A stretch of DNA of 64,000 nt from Wolfiporia cocos (lineage: Eukaryota > Basidiomycota > Agaricomycetes > Polyporales > Phaeolaceae): NCBI GenBank assembly GCA_029448655.1, contig JACCLO010000006.1:3286001-3350000 (forward strand). Reading direction: 5' to 3'. Below, one piece after another: positions 11,101-21,056 of this stretch; position 1 is the stretch's first letter, and the number at the start of each line of letters is the position of its first letter. A program made the position numbers and the translations under genes. A model generated the notes under the pieces. The model had not been told where the DNA came from. It worked only from the letters and a program-made list of their open reading frames with translations, and did not search any database.

Positions 11101-11578
11101 TGAACGTCACGTGTGTTTCCCAGCGGTGGGCGCTCTGGCGCTGCTGCATACGCACGTTGAAGACCCCAGAGCTGCAGTAGTTTATAAAGGTAGAATAGAA
11201 TATGTAAATTGGTCGCCGCCCATGTGTGTACGGACCTAGTCTCGTCCCCAGCCCTTGCACGCGGCTGCTGCCACTCGGGAGAACCCGAGCGGAGTGCAAA
11301 AAAAATCTCGCACGCAGCCACTGTACAAGGTCTGGTGGGTAACTGGTAGTCTAGGATCATAGCCCGGGGGTCGTAGGGAGGTCCCCCCGTGGGAATAGTG
11401 ATGTCAAGCATGCCGACGGCCCTCAGCCAAAAAGCTGCAGATTAGATCGAGCATCGAGATCGCCGCCACTCTCAGCCACCGACGCGACTAGACGTTCGCC
11501 GGTGTGCTTTGGTCCTGCGGCATTTGTTGAATCTGCAGCTTAATGCATAACTCTGTAATTCAATAATATTCCGCTATA

Positions 11579-12292
11579 ATGGATAATTCTTCCTCTGTGT
11601 CTATAGAATGGCTCGACATGATACTGCGTCAAAAAACAGGGCTCTCATCGATACGTGACTTCCAGCTACGCCACGCGATGGACCTCATGAATGGAATGGA
11701 CGTCTTCTTGGTCATCGCGCCGGGACAAGGCAAAACGCTTGTCATGCTTGCACCGCTTCTTGCGGCGCAAGCCCGTGGAGAGTCCCTTATTGCAATTACT
11801 ATTGTACCAACAAAGATTCTGTCGGTGCAGCAGGTGAGTCTATGCGCTGAATTAAATACTATGCTCATATTTTACCAGCAAGAGAATGCGCAAAAGCTCG
11901 GCATTCGTGCTCTAGCGATCAATGAAGATACGACGAGCCACGCGCGACTTAACCATAGGGACCTATTCAAAGAACTGGCGACGGGAGACGACGTTCGACT
12001 CGCGATAATGAGCCCCCAAATGCTTGTTAGTGCACGCATGCAGAAGCTCCTTGCGAAACCGGACGTCCGAGAATGCATTCGCTATTTCGCTGTGGACGAG
12101 GCACATCTTTTAAATGAAGAAGGAAGCGAATTTCGAGAGCCTTACCGCGCTATCAGGAACATGCGCGCTCGCCTTCCATCTCATGTCACTTGGCTAGCAA
12201 TGACAGGGACAGCTACACCCACCAACTCTCGAAAGATCTCTTCGTGGCTTGGCTTTCGAGAGGGCTGCTTTGCGAATGCCCGCTACGACATC
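11579..12292 (+). pseudogene. RecQ-like DEAH helicase, 3'-truncated
   Basis: About 238 residues of the first helicase domain remain. Visible are a motif-0-like FQLRHAMDLMNG stretch, Walker A (APGQGKT), motif Ia (IVPTK), motif II (DEAH in FAVDEAHLLNEEG) and motif III (AMTGTATP). A 45-bp intron at 11834-11878 (GTGAGT..CCAG) happens to stay in frame. The second domain is missing: translation stops just after LGFREGCFANARYD, where the sequence crosses into the end of the converging DUF6589 gene. Helicase pieces with the same signature lie at 19017-19475 and, reversed, at 20833-21056. A complete protein would resemble Sgs1/RecQ-type helicases. Confidence 0.82.
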
Positions 12293-12294
12293 CA

Positions 12295-14078
12295 CTAGCC
12301 TAATTGCTGTCGCAGCAGTGCCACTATTCATGTGATCCAGATGTGCCAATGTGCGTTGCCATGCTTTCAGAAATTTGTTGACATTGTCGAAGAGTAGTGC
12401 AAAACAGGGGTTACCGGATTCGACAGTTCTCCCCCATGTTATCAGCTTGTGGCTAGAGTCTTCAGAAAGCTCGCGAAGCTTCCGTAGTGCAGATGAGTAT
12501 GAGACGACAATACCAAGTCGGCCCATAATCTGATAGAGAGCACGGGGGGCCTTGCAAATGAAGAATATAATGCTGAGTAATGTGCCAAATCGCGTGGCAA
12601 ATTTGTAGCGAAAGGCAAGTAGAAATGTTGTCATCGCAGCAGTAGCCTGAAGCGAATGCTTAGCACATGAAAGCCTAAGAATACAAACAGTAGCTTACCA
12701 TCCACGGATCACGCTGAAATTTGATGGCACGAGGACCTGCACTAACTCCATCCAATGAATCTATTTGCTGTGTCATATCTTCCTGCACATGTGACTCATG
12801 CTCCTCAGGATCATTGTTCTCAGCTGTGTTGGTTGGAGCATCAAACTCGGTTCCTGGTGCAGACCATACGTGCTTCTCCAGCTTTTTGCGCATGTTATTG
12901 TTTACTGCAACAGAAGACAAGACAGAAAACAGAGTGGGTGCAGTTGTAGCAACCTGCTCTTGACACTTCAGCATGTCCCAGTCAAGTAGGTGCTGCCAGG
13001 TAAGCTCATCGCGCAATATGAACGAAGAGCCAGGACGGAAAAGCCGATCTGCTTCGGAGTCTATGCGTGTGAGGACTTTTGTGAGCGCCCACTCCAGGAG
13101 TTCGTTACGTGCAGAGCTGAGATCACGGGTTGGAGTAATGGCGTGGAGCCGCTGGGACGGTGGGCGTGTGTATTGAGGGAGCAGAGTGAACGATGGCTCG
13201 ATGTTTCGGCCATTCTCGAAGCGCTGGGCTGCCGCATGAGTAAACATATATTCGACGATGTCTGCAGGATGTGTTTTGGACCGGCTACGCCTGACATCGA
13301 AGAATGACGAGATACTCTGCATGACCTCCTGATGCGTCTTGTATGATGTATTGAATAGCGCGGCGAGAAAATCACCTAGCGATCCGAATCCAGCTCGTTT
13401 GATTGCGCGGATAGCAACGAGCATCTTGTCCTCTTGATCGACTAACTGGTGCCAGCGAAGGGCTCTGGAATATGGCAGATCCGGGAGCTGTATCTTGTCA
13501 AACAGGCCCTCAATGAATCGTTGCTCGATGGCACTTAATAGTGGCGAGCTGCTAGTGGGAATCTCTGCCTGAACTGAAGGTGTAGGGTCTGGAGAAGGAA
13601 TCTGAGCACTTGGCAGCAAGAGGTAGGGTGAAGGAGGCTGGAGATGAGTAGGAAACATGTGCGGCGCAGGTGGCAGATTAGGGTAGTTGGAAGTCCCCAC
13701 GCATACAGGGGAGTACGCATGTGAGCTGGGACATGGATGTGCGTACTGATGTGTATGACCCCTGAGGTTAACCACAGGCGGACCTCTTCGGTCCACAAAA
13801 CCTGCGGTAGCGAAGGGTGCAGGACCTGATTGTGTTCGACGTCGAGCATCAAATGCGGGAAATGCCTCCGCAGATGTTGAAATAGGCAGCATGTGGTGTG
13901 ATCCATATGCATTGGAATAATGCACCACAGTAGCATCATTGACTCCCGCTAGGAGTGCTTCGGGAGTTGGGTGTATTGTCGAGCATGCATGTGAGGGCTG
14001 TGAAACATCTGTATTGCCATCTATGCCAGAAAACATATTTTCATGGCTACGAATAGACGATCCCTCGTCCGGATTCAT
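12295..14078 (-). pseudogene. DUF6589-type gene, 3'-truncated
   Basis: Exon 1 (12699-14078) begins MNPDEGSSIRSHEN. It encodes a long Ser/Pro/His-rich N-terminus, then a helical part (LLSAIEQRFIEGLFDKI onward). A 52-bp intron (12647-12698) leads to exon 2, which reads through the start of the core: LLFDNVN followed about 20 residues on by SGTAATA. That DN(V/I)N..GTAAT pattern is, from memory, a hallmark of the Agaricomycete DUF6589 family. The rest of the core is missing; the frame runs into antisense helicase sequence at about 12295. The biochemical role is unknown; a transposase role would be inference from its place inside an inverted-repeat element. Confidence 0.72.
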
Positions 14079-14273
14079 ATTGAAAAAGCAGTATCAACCA
14101 GCGAGGATGCGTGGTAGAATGAACGAGTATGCAATGCGTTGTGGCGTACGCGTACAGAGCTTTGGCTTGAAGATCTGAGATGCGCCCTTGGAACCCGACG
14201 AGCCGTCGGCATATTCAATGTCCGCTTTCCCACGGGAGGACCTCCCCTATGGACCCCCCACTATGATCTCAGC

Positions 14274-14316
14274 CTCTCTAAGGAAGGAACGACTGTCTTC
14301 CTTCCTCGAGAGGCTG
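14274..14316. other. Subterminal hairpin at DUF6589 end of C1
   Basis: Arms TCAGCCTCTCTAAGGAAGGA and TCCTTCCTCGAGAGGCTGA pair nearly perfectly around a short loop containing ACGACTGTCT. It ends 13 bp inside the element terminus. The matching hairpins of the other copies lie at 20123-20166 (C2) and 20321-20363 (C3), where the loop keeps the same core in the corresponding orientation. Confidence 0.85.
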
Positions 14317-14484
14317 ATTTATGAGCCTAGGTAACTGGGTTGTTTTGGCAGGGCGGGTGTAGGTGACCCTCGTGACCGCAACGCTGGCGCTTACAGTGCG
14401 CGACGCGTCGCACTGGCTCACAAATGCGAAGTCTCGCTGGCCACGCCTGTGCCGTACTGTACCGTCTTATAACTCCACATTACA

Positions 14485-16830
14485 ATGTCTGAGCTTGGCA
14501 ATGATACCTATATTGATAATGATGAGGAGTACCTTACATGTGAGGATGAAGATGACTTAGCTCCCGGGCAATGGACAAGTGCAACGCCACACTGAGATCG
14601 CACGCAACGACTGCGAGCTTTCTGATGGCGTCTGGCGACATCACTCAATGGGTCCTACATGTGCCTGCTTACATGGACTCTCAAGGGCTGGATCTTCCCC
14701 TGTTTCTCTGGGCTCTTAGCTGGAATCCTGATCTTCCGGAACTGAAATCTGATGGCAAGGCTCGCTATGCACGGACCGCTCTTATGCTCAGCGTAGAGCT
14801 TCCCGAGGTTCTACGGAGATGGTATAGGCCGCCTCGGACTCACAGTACTGGTACCCGCACCCGTGCTGCGCATCAGGTGATCGAGGATCTTGCACTTGAG
14901 ATTGTCAATCGCAAAATCAATCATGAAATGCAAGAACTCTGTGTAGAGCTTCGCTCGCCACAGGATGAGCTCTCTGAGGACTCGCTTCTAGAGTTCTTAT
15001 GGCAAGAAGCTGCGAACAAGACCCAGCATCAAGCGCCCACACTATGGTCGATCCTTCGCAGCGCCGCATCTACTAAATGGCAGGACGCAAGAAATAAGAT
15101 TAAGAGACCTGACGCAGTAAGCATGGCTTGTAGCTGTGACAATCTCATGACTTATTGTTCTATAGTGCATTCTCACCATAGTTCCAATGCTATCCTATTC
15201 ACGCCCCCATCATTCTTGCAAGCTTGCCAAACAACTAAGTGTCTGACACAAGTACAACCTAAGACACACACTGGGGGAAGGGGGGTTGCGTGAAAGCGCC
15301 TTCCTGGTCCGGGCATCTCAGGCTGAAAAGGCCAAGACAAGTCTGAGGGTCGCTCAAGACTGTCTGGCATATATATACTCCTACATATGTTTGTACATGT
15401 TATGGCGTGGCCTGTAGGGCATCAGCACTGAGGTAAGCTACGTGCTATGTGGTGGCCAGTAAGGGCATCGGAGCGTGAGCGCTGGTACGGCTAGGGGAGT
15501 GCTGGATGTCTATGGCAACGTAGCGGGATAGGCCCGATCGGTGGTTCTCGTCGATCGAGGGTTCACCAGTAATGACAGGGTTCTATGTCCGTGATCAGGG
15601 CGTCTGCTGTCCGAGGTTCCCAAGGACTGGTACTGAGGGGAAGGCACATGGCGGCCCAGGTTCCCACATGCTGGTACTAAAGGATGACGTCTGCCGGGAC
15701 TGTGGACTGGCCAGTACGGGCTGTGCGTGACGTAGGGTGATCGAGCGTGATTGGCTGCGATCGGTACGTAGAGTCCTGTGACTGCTAGGGTTCTCAGTCA
15801 TACAGGTGCTGCCCGAGGTCGATGTTCCTTGTAGACTAGGGCAGCTGGGGTTTAAGGCCTCCCTTGGGCCTTAGTCCGTATAGTACATAGTCCGTGCCAG
15901 TAATGGCGTGAGTCCATGGTCGGTAATGACCGTGTAGCCGGTAATGGCTGTAGTCCGTGGAGATGGGAGGTGTTGGGTTTGGTTGGTTGGGTGGACGTAG
16001 TCCTAGCCATGAGTCTGGATGGTCATGACCTGATGAGGTGCGATCCATGTAGCAAGGGGTTGGTCTGGTTAAGTGCTACTGGGCTCATCGTGGTTGGTTG
16101 GGGTCACGTGACTACTACTGGCTCTATGCTGGACTGGATGTGTGGTCGGGGACTAGGGTTCTTAGGTGTGGCTGGTGATGCTGTTAGCTAGTGCCCATGG
16201 TGGTTTGTCTGTAGGGCTTGGATCTAGCTGAGGCATCAGGTTTCCAGCCTCAGGGGTGCTTTCGATGATCAGAAAAGGTACTTGTGCCTATGAGCTTGAA
16301 ATTGGCGTGTGACAGTGTCTACTTCCACAGCTGTGGTATGGCATCCAAGTCTTTCGATACTCTGCATTGCCTTGGTCTCTGTATGAACCAGTCTTGGGTC
16401 TATGTTGCACTCGACACACTAGGTGGCTCAGCACACAAGGCAATGCTCAACGACATCAAGAACTATCCCTGATTTGGATCACATGGCAATCTGAATATCA
16501 CACATAGAGTCTTCGAGCAGCGGCTTGGTCATCAAAGCCACTTTGACTCTGGCACGGCAGGCACTATCTTTGTTGTGAAGAACCCCAGTGCAGTCCGTCT
16601 CAATGGCCGCCAGCTTCAGGCACAGATTGCACTTGGCAGCAAGTCCCCGATTACTCTAGAAGAAATATATGCTCTGGATTCTGCAGCTGGCCCTCGCATA
16701 CATCGACGTGCAGTACATAAAGTGCTTTCTATCCTTATCCAGTCTCCTGAGTTCGATCTGGACACATATCAGCTACATGGAGATCCACTCTTTGAACCAC
16801 CCTGCAATATTTTTTTTGCACTCCACCCGG
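14485..16830 (+). pseudogene. Second DUF6589 gene, split by a solo LTR
   Basis: Outside C1 and running right. The N-terminus MSELGNDTYIDNDEEYL lies in one frame. The helical region continues in another frame from about 14580 (LPLFLWALSWNPDLPEL, ALMLSVELPEVLRRWYRPPR, LALEIVNRKIN, APTLWSILRSAAS). An intron follows (GTAAGC 15118 to TATAG 15165), then TIVPMLSYSR..HHSCKLAKQLSV. After the LTR it resumes (FDTLHCLGLCMNQSWVYVAL, NLNITHRVFEQRLGHQSHF, then DSGTAGTIFVVKNPSAV) and fades after GDPLFEPPCN at 16808. A TGA replaces the expected Trp in NYP-stop-FG near 16471. This matches my memory of the DUF6589 family closely. The C-terminal half is absent. Confidence 0.78.
15244..16314 (-). mobile_element. 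Solo LTR D (family 3) in DUF6589 gene
   Basis: Starts TGACACAAGTAC and ends GTGTGACA, 1071 bp, with a perfect 5-bp duplication GTGTC at 15239-15243 and 16315-16319. It matches the reverse complement of the LTR at 49732-50661 (GGCGCCTTCCTGGTCC in G; GGCCAAGACAAGTCTGAGG and the TATA-like region in both). DUF6589 similarity resumes directly after the right duplication. Confidence 0.9.
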
Positions 16831-17034
16831 ACATGTCTGGGCTGCAGGTGCCACGTGAGGTATAAGGTCTGGAACCGAGACTAGTACTAGCTTAATTACC
16901 TGTGGCTTCACCACAAATGTTATGTCTTAGGAATATATTTTAGTCTCTGCCCACTCAGCCACTCCTCCACCCCACTTGCTCGGTATCGTTGTCGCTTCGC
17001 TTGTAAAATCTGCAACCGGCACATGTGCCTTGCA
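16831..17034. other. Short unassigned interval
   Basis: About 200 bp between the broken DUF6589 gene and the minisatellite. It contains CTGCAGGTGCCACGTGAGG (16842-16860), which echoes the minisatellite border CTTGCAGGTGCC. No coding signal. Confidence 0.4.
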
Positions 17035-17745
17035 GGTGCCGGGCATGGGAATTCACCCCCGTGGCATTGGGGTGCAAATCCCTGTGGTACGGGGTACAAA
17101 TCCCCATGGTGTGTGGTATTTACATTACAAAATCCCTGTGCCACAGGACACAAATCCCCATGGCATGGGGCACAATCCCTGTGGCATGGGCCACAAATCC
17201 CCGTGGTGTGGGGTATTTACATTACACAAATCCCCATGACATGAGGCACAAATCCCTGTGGCATGGGGCACAAATCCATGGCATGGGGCACAAATCCCCA
17301 TAGCACAGGGCACAAATTCCCTTGGCATGGCATACAAATCCCCATGGCACAGGGCACAAATTCCTGTGGCATGGGGCACAAATCCCTGTGGCATGGGCAC
17401 AAATCCCCATGGCACGGGGCACAAATCTCCGTGATACAGAGCACAAATCCCCATGGCATGGGGCACAAATCCCTGTGGCATGGGGTACAATCCCCATGGT
17501 GTGGGGTATTTACATTACAAAATCCCTATGCCACAGGACACAAATCCCTGTGGCATGGGTGACAAACCCCCATGGAATGGGCCACGAATCCCTGTGGTGT
17601 GGGACACAAATCCCCGTGGTGTGGGGTATGAATCCCTATGGCATGGGGCATGAATCCCCATGGTGCGGGGCAGGAACGGCATGCAAAATGCGAGCTAGCA
17701 GCGCGCGCGCCTTGCAGGCGCTGGGCATGGGAATTCACCAGCGCC
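17035..17745. repeat. Minisatellite, about 22-bp unit
   Basis: More than 20 imperfect tandem units of the form GGCACAAATCCCCATGGCAT, varying CCCCATGG/CCCTGTGG. A higher-order insert TATTTACATTACA recurs near 17108, 17215 and 17507. The array is bracketed by GCAGGTGCCGGGCATGGG.. (left, 17033) and GCAGGCGCTGGGCATGGG.. (right, 17714), each followed by AATTCACC. Long open frames on both strands are a by-product of the repeats. Confidence 0.93.
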
Positions 17746-18255
17746 AGGCACCCTATCTAATGGGAGCAGGAATGACACCCATGGACACCACGCAGCAAAC
17801 GTGGCATCCATGCAAGCGACATGTGAGCGCCTACGGTGCGAGCTCCCGTTATATTATGGATGGACCCTGTATACTTAGGATCAAAATGTAAGAAGCTCAC
17901 GGCGCTATGATTTACTATATTACTTGTAATAGAAAATATCATAGACAATATACATATGATGCTGTTCATGACTGAGATCACTTTGTCAGCAGATGAGTGG
18001 CTTCATTTATACGTGCTGCACTCTTGAGCCAGCATGACTCTACATGGTCCTCAAGGATATGCAATGATCGTTGTAGCACTGTGACTAAGTCATTGACGCA
18101 TCAACTTCATCTTCGGGGTCAAGGGTGTGGATTTAGTGCTTAGTACTTATAAGTATCAGCGTTGTATGTGCCAGCACCCTCCTGCATACATACAATGATC
18201 TAAGTAGTTTTTTATTGCAATCCTATAATGCATATATCTTCAGTTCAGTCGATGG
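17746..18255. other. AT-rich interval, nothing recognised
   Basis: Between the minisatellite and the left target duplication of transposon copy C2. No convincing open frame, LTR end or tandem repeat. Confidence 0.45.
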
Positions 18256-18388
18256 GGTCAGCCATAGGCTGAGTCTATCGAGGAGGGGCCCAGAGTGAAG
18301 TCCCCCATGGGAACGCTGAGTTCCAAAATGCCATCGGCATCCCCTTGACGTGCTCCCGTGACTAGTGGTGGAGGCGGGTTAGTTGTAT

Positions 18389-18948
18389 TGTCACAGAACA
18401 CTCCATTGGGACTTCTAACATCCCTCACTATAGTGTATGGGCACCGCTGTACGCGTGCACGCTTCTCTGCGCCTCAGCCACCTCCTTCGTCGCCCTAGAT
18501 ACCATCCAGCACACCTGACCTAGTAGATTAGCGCTGTAGGGTAGTGTGTGTATCAGGTACCGCACATCGTGGTCACATTAGTTACATTAGCGTTAATTGT
18601 CATCTGACCTAGTAGTTACGGTGCACAGGCCATCACTTAAGGGCAAGACTCGTAGTACAACCGCTCATGTATATAACCTATGACAAGATGGGGCTTACTC
18701 CCCATCTTTAGGATTCTCAACATTTGGGCCTTGGCCCCTTTCTTATCCTCTCTGTGTGTGTCTCTGGCTGGGGCCCCCACTTGTCTTGCTTGTCTGTGAG
18801 CCATCTCGTTACGTCGATGTATGCTGGGAACCTCTGGGACTTCCAACAGTCTCTGCGTTCACCGCTGGCACACCAACTTCGCAGGCTCGTTTGACATGTG
18901 GGATCACCCCCTGTTGTACAGGGTCCCACAGATGGTATGTCTGTGTCA
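18389..18948 (+). mobile_element. Solo LTR E (family 1) in C2
   Basis: Starts TGTCACAG and ends TGTGTCA, with a perfect 5-bp duplication TGTAT at 18384-18388 and 18949-18953. It holds the family hairpin (18685-18708) downstream of a TATA-like tract (18668-18676), so it reads in sense on the plus strand. Confidence 0.9.
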
Positions 18949-19016
18949 TGTATTAGACATGTATCCTGGCTGTCGAGTGCACCATTAGACTCTCTAATTA
19001 TGCTTTGTACAATATG

Positions 19017-19475
19017 ATGCCTATCGTGTCAAGTACTTCTACGAGCCTGCCTTTGCCAGCGGACGTACCGATTGACTCTGCCAAATGGCTTACCACTCTC
19101 CTGCAGCAGAGATGCAGAATTGTGCAGCCATGAGACTTCCATGTTCGACACGGCATGGACTTAATCAACGGGAAAGATCTCTTACTTGTTGTTGCCCCAG
19201 GGCAAGGCAAGACACTCGTTATGTATGCGCCGCTATTGGCGGCGCAAGCACTTTCCCAGCAGGGAATCACAATAATTGTAGCCCCTACTTATGGTTCAGC
19301 TGGTAAGTGCTTTGTGGACTGTGAAAATTTATGTGAAATGTATGACTTCTTAGAGCAATGGTGCCACAAAAATAGGCCTTCGTGCTCTAGCGATCAACGA
19401 AGACACCTTACGCACGGCTCAATATGAAAATCACAACCTATTCAAAGAACTCACCGCTGGAAAGGATGTCCGCAC
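19017..19475 (+). pseudogene. RecQ-like helicase fragment in C2
   Basis: Starts MPIVSSTSTSLPLPADV and runs into HVRHGMDLINGKD and APGQGKT with LLAAQALSQQGITIIVAPT. A TGA lies near 19131, before the HVRHG stretch. An intron (about 19292-19342, GTAAGT..TTAG) is followed by a one-base frame slip before GLRALAINEDT. The matching part of C1 begins GIRALAINEDT. The gene stops at about 19475, where the DUF6589-type leader begins. Confidence 0.78.
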
Positions 19476-20040
19476 GAAGCTATTTCCGGCAGCCGGAAGT
19501 CATGGAAGACCTCCTTGAGAAAAGCGACTCAATCAGAGATATAGAGCATGGGGAGTTGATATTGGCTGCAGTGGGTATGTCAAATACAGTGCTGGAAGAT
19601 GTAGAAGTTGACAAAGGTGTAGAGCCATAAGGTGTAAATACGGATGAGGCAGAGAGGTAGGATATTAGCTGGGGGGATCTGGCTGCATAAGTGATGGCCT
19701 GCCATGGGCTTGCAAGCATATGTGTATGCTGTGGATATAGTTGCTGAAGTGGTGAATGTACATCAAGTATACCAGGATATCCATTTGCGGCTTGTGACTC
19801 TGGTGAATGAGCAGTCTCAGATCCGGTCCAGGATGCTCAAATGAAGGCTGTGTTGGCAGAATTCAAGTCCTTGCATGGATATTTAGCAGTGGAGCATTCA
19901 CACTCTATCTAGTTGTCAGTATCAGACATCTGAGATGGCAGCGATGGTCAATGCAAAGTATATTGCTGCTATACTACACAGGATGCAAATGTGATGCGCA
20001 TGCCCAGATCGACCACGTGAGCGTGTCAAGCCAGCGCTAA
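19476..20040 (-). pseudogene. DUF6589-type gene 5' remnant in C2
   Basis: On the minus strand the stretch reads Ser/Pro/Thr-rich text (for example QLISYLSASSVFTPYGSTPL, then STSTSSSTVFDIPTAANIN), matching the composition and place of the C1 gene's N-terminus. Identity with C1 is low and the start codon is unclear (an MSDTDN opening soon stops). Assigned mainly by position. Confidence 0.5.
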
Positions 20041-20188
20041 AGCTTCGAGCACTGAGTTGCTGTCGGCATCTTCAAAGTCCACGTTCCCACGGGGGACTTC
20101 ACTCTGGGCGCCCTTCGATGATCTCAGCCTGAGTATAGGAACGACTATCTTCCTAACCTCAGGCTGATTTATGAGCCTAGGTCAGCCG

Positions 20189-20299
20189 AATAATTCACCG
20201 TCTGTCAATAATTGCGCAGAGGTGCCCGCTGTGGCCCAATGTGGCAGTATGCATGTGATCTTCGGTGCTTAGTGCTACGCAAACCCGCTGGGTAATTAA
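20189..20299. repeat. Older repeat between C2 and C3
   Basis: This short spacer ends in the 42-bp stretch 20267-20308 that is the reverse complement of 9546-9587. The match seems to continue weakly after C3 (21219-21245), so C3 inserted inside this repeat. Its family is unknown. Confidence 0.6.
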
Positions 20300-20527
20300 T
20301 CTCAAGTCTAGGCTCATAAATCAGCCTGAGTATAGGAAGACAGTCGTTCCTATACTCAGGCTGAGCTCATGAACAAGGGCACCAGAGAGAAATCCCCCGT
20401 GGGAACGTGGACTTTGAACCTGCCAGCGGCATCTCAACGCTCGGTGCTCTAGCGCTCAACTGACACACACACATGATCTCTTGGGACATGCGTTGCGTCC
20501 TGCGCTGCCCCATCTCGCAGCATTGTC

Positions 20528-20832
20528 ATGCCTAGATATGCCATGTATGCACCTACCAATACTCCAGAAAGCGAAGATAACATCAATACCAACGAGGCTA
20601 CTGGAAATATGCCTCAAAGTCCTTCAGTCAGCTCTAGAGAATCCTCGCCCTCAGATGACCCTATAAATGCTGATATACAGGTGGAATCAGCCCATTCTGA
20701 GGCAACCACTCGTTCCCCCACAGCTAATATACCCCCTCCTCAGGCAAACGTGCTTGAAAGCCCATGACGGTGGTCACCGCATGCATATGTCCACCCAAAT
20801 TACATGCCTTATCATCCCCCCCTACTGTTCAC
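20528..20832 (+). pseudogene. DUF6589-type gene 5' remnant in C3
   Basis: Opens MPRYAMYAPTNTPESEDN and continues through a Ser/Pro-rich stretch (SPSVSSRESSPSDDP, SPTANIPPPQANVLESP) to a stop near 20767. After a frame change it reads HAYVHPNYMPYHPPLLF, like the Pro/His/Tyr-rich part of the C1 protein. It breaks near 20832, where antisense helicase begins. Confidence 0.6.
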
Positions 20833-21056
20833 ATGCCATACATCGTCTTGCCTTGGCCAGGTGCAATTACTAAGAATAAGTCTTTCCCATTGATAAGATC
20901 CATGCCGTGGCGAACTTGGAACTCGCGAGGTCGTGGGATCTGACATTTCCGTTGTAGGAGAGCTGACAGCCATCCACTAGAGCCGGCGGGAGGATCCGAC
21001 AGTGCAGAAGTGTCTGAAGTAGACGGTAACACAGCTGACATTATAACATTGTACAT
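20833..21056 (-). pseudogene. RecQ-like helicase 5' fragment in C3
   Basis: On the minus strand: MYNVIMSAVLPSTSDTSALS, then LLQRKCQIPRPREFQVRHGM, DLINGKDLFLVIAPGQGKT. The translation ends right after Walker A. The FQVRHGMDLINGKD signature is shared with C2 and near-identical to FQLRHAMDLMNGMD of C1. Confidence 0.8.

Larger units (their letters stand above)
11347..14329. mobile_element. Inverted-repeat transposon copy C1 (helicase + DUF6589 family)
   Basis: It is flanked by a perfect 9-bp target duplication, GGTAACTGG, at 11338-11346 and 14330-14338. The two ends match as inverted repeats of about 60 bp sharing the block TTCCCACGGG(G/A)GGACCTCC and GCCGTCGGCAT inside it. A hairpin lies only at the right end (14274-14316). 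Inside are a helicase gene running right (11579) and a DUF6589-type gene running left (14078), meeting at a deletion near 12295. At 2983 bp it is the longest of three related copies in the window. Confidence 0.85.
18265..20179. mobile_element. Inverted-repeat transposon copy C2
   Basis: Flanks are GGTCAGCCA (18256-18264) and GGTCAGCCG (20180-20188), a 9-bp target duplication with one mismatch. Termini are TAGGCT and AGCCTA. The internal shared block reads GTTCCCAcGGGGGACTTCA at the right end and as its reverse complement near 18300-18318. The layout equals C1: helicase running right, DUF6589-type 5' region running left, a deletion between them, and the hairpin at the right end. A solo LTR (18389-18948) lies in the left leader. 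Confidence 0.85.

Noticed and set aside
14268..14330. Helitron 3' end (hairpin followed by CTAG)
   Set aside because: The elements have inverted ends on both sides and 9-bp target duplications, which Helitrons lack.
17041..17740. Several open frames of 60-190 codons on both strands
   Set aside because: They follow the 22-bp tandem repeat and have no non-repeat domain.
17041..17740. CRISPR-like array
   Set aside because: Units are contiguous with no unique spacers, and the organism is eukaryotic.
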